This document shows, piece by piece, positions 61,676-64,000 of a stretch of 64,000 nucleotides of DNA. The DNA comes from Clostridium sp. CAG:768 (GTDB lineage Bacteria; Cyanobacteriota; Vampirovibrionia; Gastranaerophilales; Gastranaerophilaceae): the NCBI GenBank assembly GCA_000437435.1, contig FR899623.1:1-64000 (forward strand). The letters are read 5' to 3'. Numbering within the stretch: position 1 is the first letter of the stretch; each line of letters begins with the position of its first letter. Both the position numbers and the translations under genes were made by a program. The notes under the pieces were generated by a model. It did not search any database. It was not told the DNA's origin and was given only the letters and a program-made list of their open reading frames with translations.

Positions 61676-62041
61676 TTAGCAACTTAAATCATTTCCTTTA
61701 TAAGCACAGGGAATGTTTTCTTCTTTTAAATAATTTAGTCCCCATTTATTTAATTCTATGATTGCTGGAATTAAACTTTTTCCGCGTTCTGTTAGAGAAT
61801 ATTCTGTTTTGGGCGGAACAACAGGGTACAATTTTCTTTTTACAATCCCGTCTGATTCCAATTCTTTAAGTTGTTGGATTAACATTTTAGGAGTTGCATG
61901 TGAGATTAGTTTTTGTAATTCACTATATCTTAAAGTTTTGTCTATCAAATGACCGATTATAACCCCTTTGTATTTTCCGCCTATGATTTCCATTGTTGCC
62001 TCTAATGGGCATTTGTATTCTGTTTGTTTCTTTTTTGCCAT
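61676..62041 (-). CDS. HxlR-family transcriptional regulator
   Basis: 121 residues. The family start is CPLEATMEIIGGKYKGVIIG with the Cys near residue 11 (often the thiol sensor in this family), followed by LRYSELQKLISHATPKMLIQ and VVPPKTEYSLTERGKSL. HxlR proteins respond to electrophiles such as quinones or aldehydes. It is divergent from the MBL hydrolase at 62164, which is a likely target. The intervening TACTAAAAAGTA palindrome could be an operator (weak). Confidence 0.86.
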   Translation of the reverse strand: MAKKKQTEYKCPLEATMEIIGGKYKGVIIGHLIDKTLRYSELQKLISHATPKMLIQQLKELESDGIVKRKLYPVVPPKTEYSLTERGKSLIPAIIELNKWGLNYLKEENIPCAYKGNDLSC

Positions 62042-62163
62042 AATTCCTCTTTTTATACTTTCTTTTTTAATACTATTATACTAAAAAGTAAGTATTATAC
62101 AAAATAGTGCATTCTTGTTTTTTTTATAGTCATAATTTAAGATGTATAAAAAGGAGGGAAATG

Positions 62164-62943
62164 ATGAAAATTACTCAGGTTAGGAATGCAACTATTATTG
62201 TGGAATTTGATAAAAACAAATTTTTAATTGATCCTTGGCTTGGTCCAAAAGATTATATGGAAGGTTTTGAAGCAGGTATAAATTCTCATATCAGACAGCC
62301 GAGAGTTGAATTACCTTTTGAAATTCAACAGATAGTTGATGTAGATGCAGTTATTTTAACACATTTTCACCCTGATCATTTTGATGAATATGCTGTGAAT
62401 GCGTTAAATAAAGACATTAAGTTTTTTGTTCAATCTCAAACAGATTTAGAAATAATACAATCTTACGGTTTTAAAAATATTGAAATTATAACAGAAGATG
62501 GGATTACTTATAAAAATATAAAATTGTACAAGACAAATTGTCAGCATGGTAAAAGAGAGATTATAAAACCGATTTGCGAAAGTGTAGGAATGCCATATGA
62601 TTCTATGGGTGTTGTATTCAAATCAGAGAATGAGAAAACTCTCTATATTGCAGGCGATACAATTTGGTGCAAGGAAGTAAAAGATGCTTTAGACAAACAT
62701 TCTCCTGACATTATTGTAGTGAATGCTTGTGGTGCAACTGTTTTTAATGGTGAACATATTATTATGAATATTGATGATGTAAAAGAAGTACTCAAATACT
62801 CTCCAAATTCAACATTAATTGCAAGTCATATGGATACAGTTAGTCATCTTTCAGTTACCCGTGAAGATTTAAAAAACTTTGCAGAAAAATCTAATATTTC
62901 TAATCTATTAATTCCGAATGACGGTGATATTTTATGTTTGTAA
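62164..62943 (+). CDS. MBL-fold metal-dependent hydrolase (UlaG-like)
   Basis: 259 residues. The metal motif HFHPDHFD is present, preceded by FLIDPWLGPKD and followed by LYIAGDTIWCKEV and IASHMDTVSHL, as in the UlaG/metal-dependent hydrolase branch. The start is either ATG at 62161 or 62164; I prefer the second since AGGAGG is 6 bases before it. It is divergent from the HxlR regulator. The substrate is unknown. Confidence 0.85.
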   Translation: MKITQVRNATIIVEFDKNKFLIDPWLGPKDYMEGFEAGINSHIRQPRVELPFEIQQIVDVDAVILTHFHPDHFDEYAVNALNKDIKFFVQSQTDLEIIQSYGFKNIEIITEDGITYKNIKLYKTNCQHGKREIIKPICESVGMPYDSMGVVFKSENEKTLYIAGDTIWCKEVKDALDKHSPDIIVVNACGATVFNGEHIIMNIDDVKEVLKYSPNSTLIASHMDTVSHLSVTREDLKNFAEKSNISNLLIPNDGDILCL

Positions 62944-62972
62944 AATAAAATTTTTCATTTATAAAATTTAGA

Positions 62973-63008
62973 AACCCCGTAAAAATTTATTTTACGGGGT
63001 TAATTTTT
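62973..63008. terminator. Bidirectional intrinsic terminator
   Basis: AACCCCGTAAA is mirrored exactly by TTTACGGGGTT, followed by AATTTTTT on the plus strand. It lies between the MBL gene and the AAA+ gene. Confidence 0.85.
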
Positions 63009-63031
63009 TCTATAAAAGTTTAATTATTTTA

Positions 63032-64000
63032 TTAATTATAACCTATTTTTTTACGTTCTTTTATTTGTCCTTCTTTTACGAAATTATTAATAGCTTGTTC
63101 AAAATCCTCTTTTGTGATTTTTAAATTATCAATATCTGATTTTACAAATGTTCCATTTGCCATTTTGTCAAATATTCCTACACGTTCAAATGCATTATTA
63201 TGTGCATCTGAAGATAAGCGAGCAATATCTGCTCCTGTTGCATGTATGTCAAATAATTTTTTTGATAATGCTTCTTTGTCAATTGATTCATCTAAAGGTT
63301 TTTTAGCTGTATGGATATCTAAAATTTGTCTTGTTCCTTGTAAATCCGGCAGCCCAATTTGAATATGTTTGCCAAATCTGCCTGAACGCATTATTGCATC
63401 ATCAAGCATTTCTATTTTATTTGTTGTTGCTAGGATATAGACATCATCTCCTTGTTTTTCTATATCACTCATAATTGATAAAAATTGATTTACAAATTCT
63501 GCACTATAATTATCAACTTTATCTCTTTTTTTTGCAACTGAATCAAATTCATCGAATACGATTATACTTGGTTGGTTTTCTATTGCTCCTTCAAATAAGG
63601 TACGTAAATTTTCTTCTGATTCACCTACCCATTTAGATTTAAGCTCTGATCCGTTGAGTTTTAAGAAAAAGGCATTAGATTCATTTGCCAGAGATTCTGC
63701 AATCAAAGTCTTACCAGTTCCCGGAGGGCCAGTAAGTATTATGCCATGGTTTACTTTGATATTTTCAAAAGCTTCAGGATATTTTATTGGGTATAAAACT
63801 CCTTTTTTCAATTCTTCGATAGCTTTATCTTGACCTCCTATATCTGCAAATGTTAGGGGTTTATTTTTTTCTTGTGTATCGAGAACTAAAGATTTAAGTT
63901 CTTTGGTATTTTGTCTTTTTATGATATCTTGTGAATCTTTTGTAAAATCAAATACTTTTGAAAAAATATGGCGTTGAAATGATAAATTTGTTTTAGGTTC
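63032..64000 (-). CDS. AAA+ ATPase, 5' end outside the window
   Basis: Open from the window edge, 322 codons visible including 63 beyond the internal TTG at 63811. A short N-terminal part is followed by FADIGGQDKAIEELKKGVLY (a Cdc48/FtsH-like linker), Walker A GPPGTGKT, Walker B IIVFDEFD, sensor ATTN and the Arg-finger/second region of homology MRSGRFGKH. The C-terminal lid domain reads ATGADIARLSSDAHNNAFE. It is likely an AAA protein-unfolding ATPase; no protease motif is seen in the visible part. The upstream domains that would give its target are off the edge. Confidence 0.88.
   Translation of the reverse strand, partial: EPKTNLSFQRHIFSKVFDFTKDSQDIIKRQNTKELKSLVLDTQEKNKPLTFADIGGQDKAIEELKKGVLYPIKYPEAFENIKVNHGIILTGPPGTGKTLIAESLANESNAFFLKLNGSELKSKWVGESEENLRTLFEGAIENQPSIIVFDEFDSVAKKRDKVDNYSAEFVNQFLSIMSDIEKQGDDVYILATTNKIEMLDDAIMRSGRFGKHIQIGLPDLQGTRQILDIHTAKKPLDESIDKEALSKKLFDIHATGADIARLSSDAHNNAFERVGIFDKMANGTFVKSDIDNLKITKEDFEQAINNFVKEGQIKERKKIGYN

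Noticed and set aside
1..64000. CRISPR arrays, insertion sequences or prophage
   Set aside because: No regularly spaced repeats, transposase motifs or phage structural genes were recognised on reading through the window.

Overview
The window is AT-rich, dense bacterial chromosome. It carries a mostly single-copy housekeeping set (oriC-dnaN, dnaG-rpoD, der, engB, lepA, eno, metG, recJ, aroB/aroK/aroC, tdk, xerC/xerD) mixed with lineage-specific hypothetical proteins. Several traits suggest a gut-type non-photosynthetic relative of cyanobacteria (Melainabacteria/Vampirovibrionia, Gastranaerophilales-like): an S-layer-homology protein, pilins with an FTLAEVLITLGIIG N-terminus, dnaN beside a cluster of TTTTCTACA boxes (one base from the cyanobacterial TTTTCCACA DnaA box), an outer membrane implied by TolC-type proteins, and many short secreted or acidic proteins of unknown function. 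This placement is inference from protein style and motifs, not from a phylogeny. No transposase, prophage, CRISPR array or rRNA gene was seen.

Layout. 1-9.7 kb: the start of a poly-G prepilin-type gene cut by the window edge, an amino-acid ABC binding protein, a large SLH envelope protein, then a complete tripartite drug-efflux locus (marR-emrA-emrB-emrB on the minus strand and a divergent TolC-type gene) around a 14-bp inverted-repeat operator. 9.9-16.5 kb: prmC, two small hypotheticals, a bioD-like gene with a degenerate P-loop, aroC, xerD and dnaN. 16.55-16.82 kb: a strong oriC candidate with eight DnaA-box-like 9-mers beside an AT-only stretch. 17.2-18.3 kb: a consensus promoter with an immediate terminator (possible small RNA), then two related small genes. 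18.3-25.9 kb: der, recJ, a remarkable GHKL-ATPase plus HExxH protein, and a three-gene group with crcB and an endonuclease IV-like gene. 26-36.6 kb: regulators with a shared inverted repeat, two related acidic proteins, metG, a GT-C-like membrane protein, aroKB, ctpA and a phosphoesterase. 36.6-46.5 kb: dnaG-rpoD, a receiver-histidine kinase, lepA, tdk, a TrmB-like regulator and xerC. 46.6-55.8 kb: a TPR protein, a prepilin, engB, two secreted proteins (one an M48-like pseudoenzyme), a second TolC-like protein, an EF-hand protein, and a prepilin gene thrown out of frame by a G10 tract. 55.8-64 kb: eno, DUF3137-lemA, MATE, a CAU-anticodon tRNA, an acetyltransferase, regulators, an MBL-fold hydrolase and an AAA+ ATPase cut by the right edge.

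Functional themes are cell-envelope and surface display (SLH protein, three prepilins, two outer-membrane channels, CtpA), drug efflux under MarR control, and replication and its resolution (oriC-dnaN, dnaG, recJ, xerC/xerD). The most unusual items are the poly-G prepilin genes (probable phase variation), the GHKL/HExxH protein, the variant DnaA-box origin, the inactive-looking M48 homologue and a roughly 50-nt predicted RNA.
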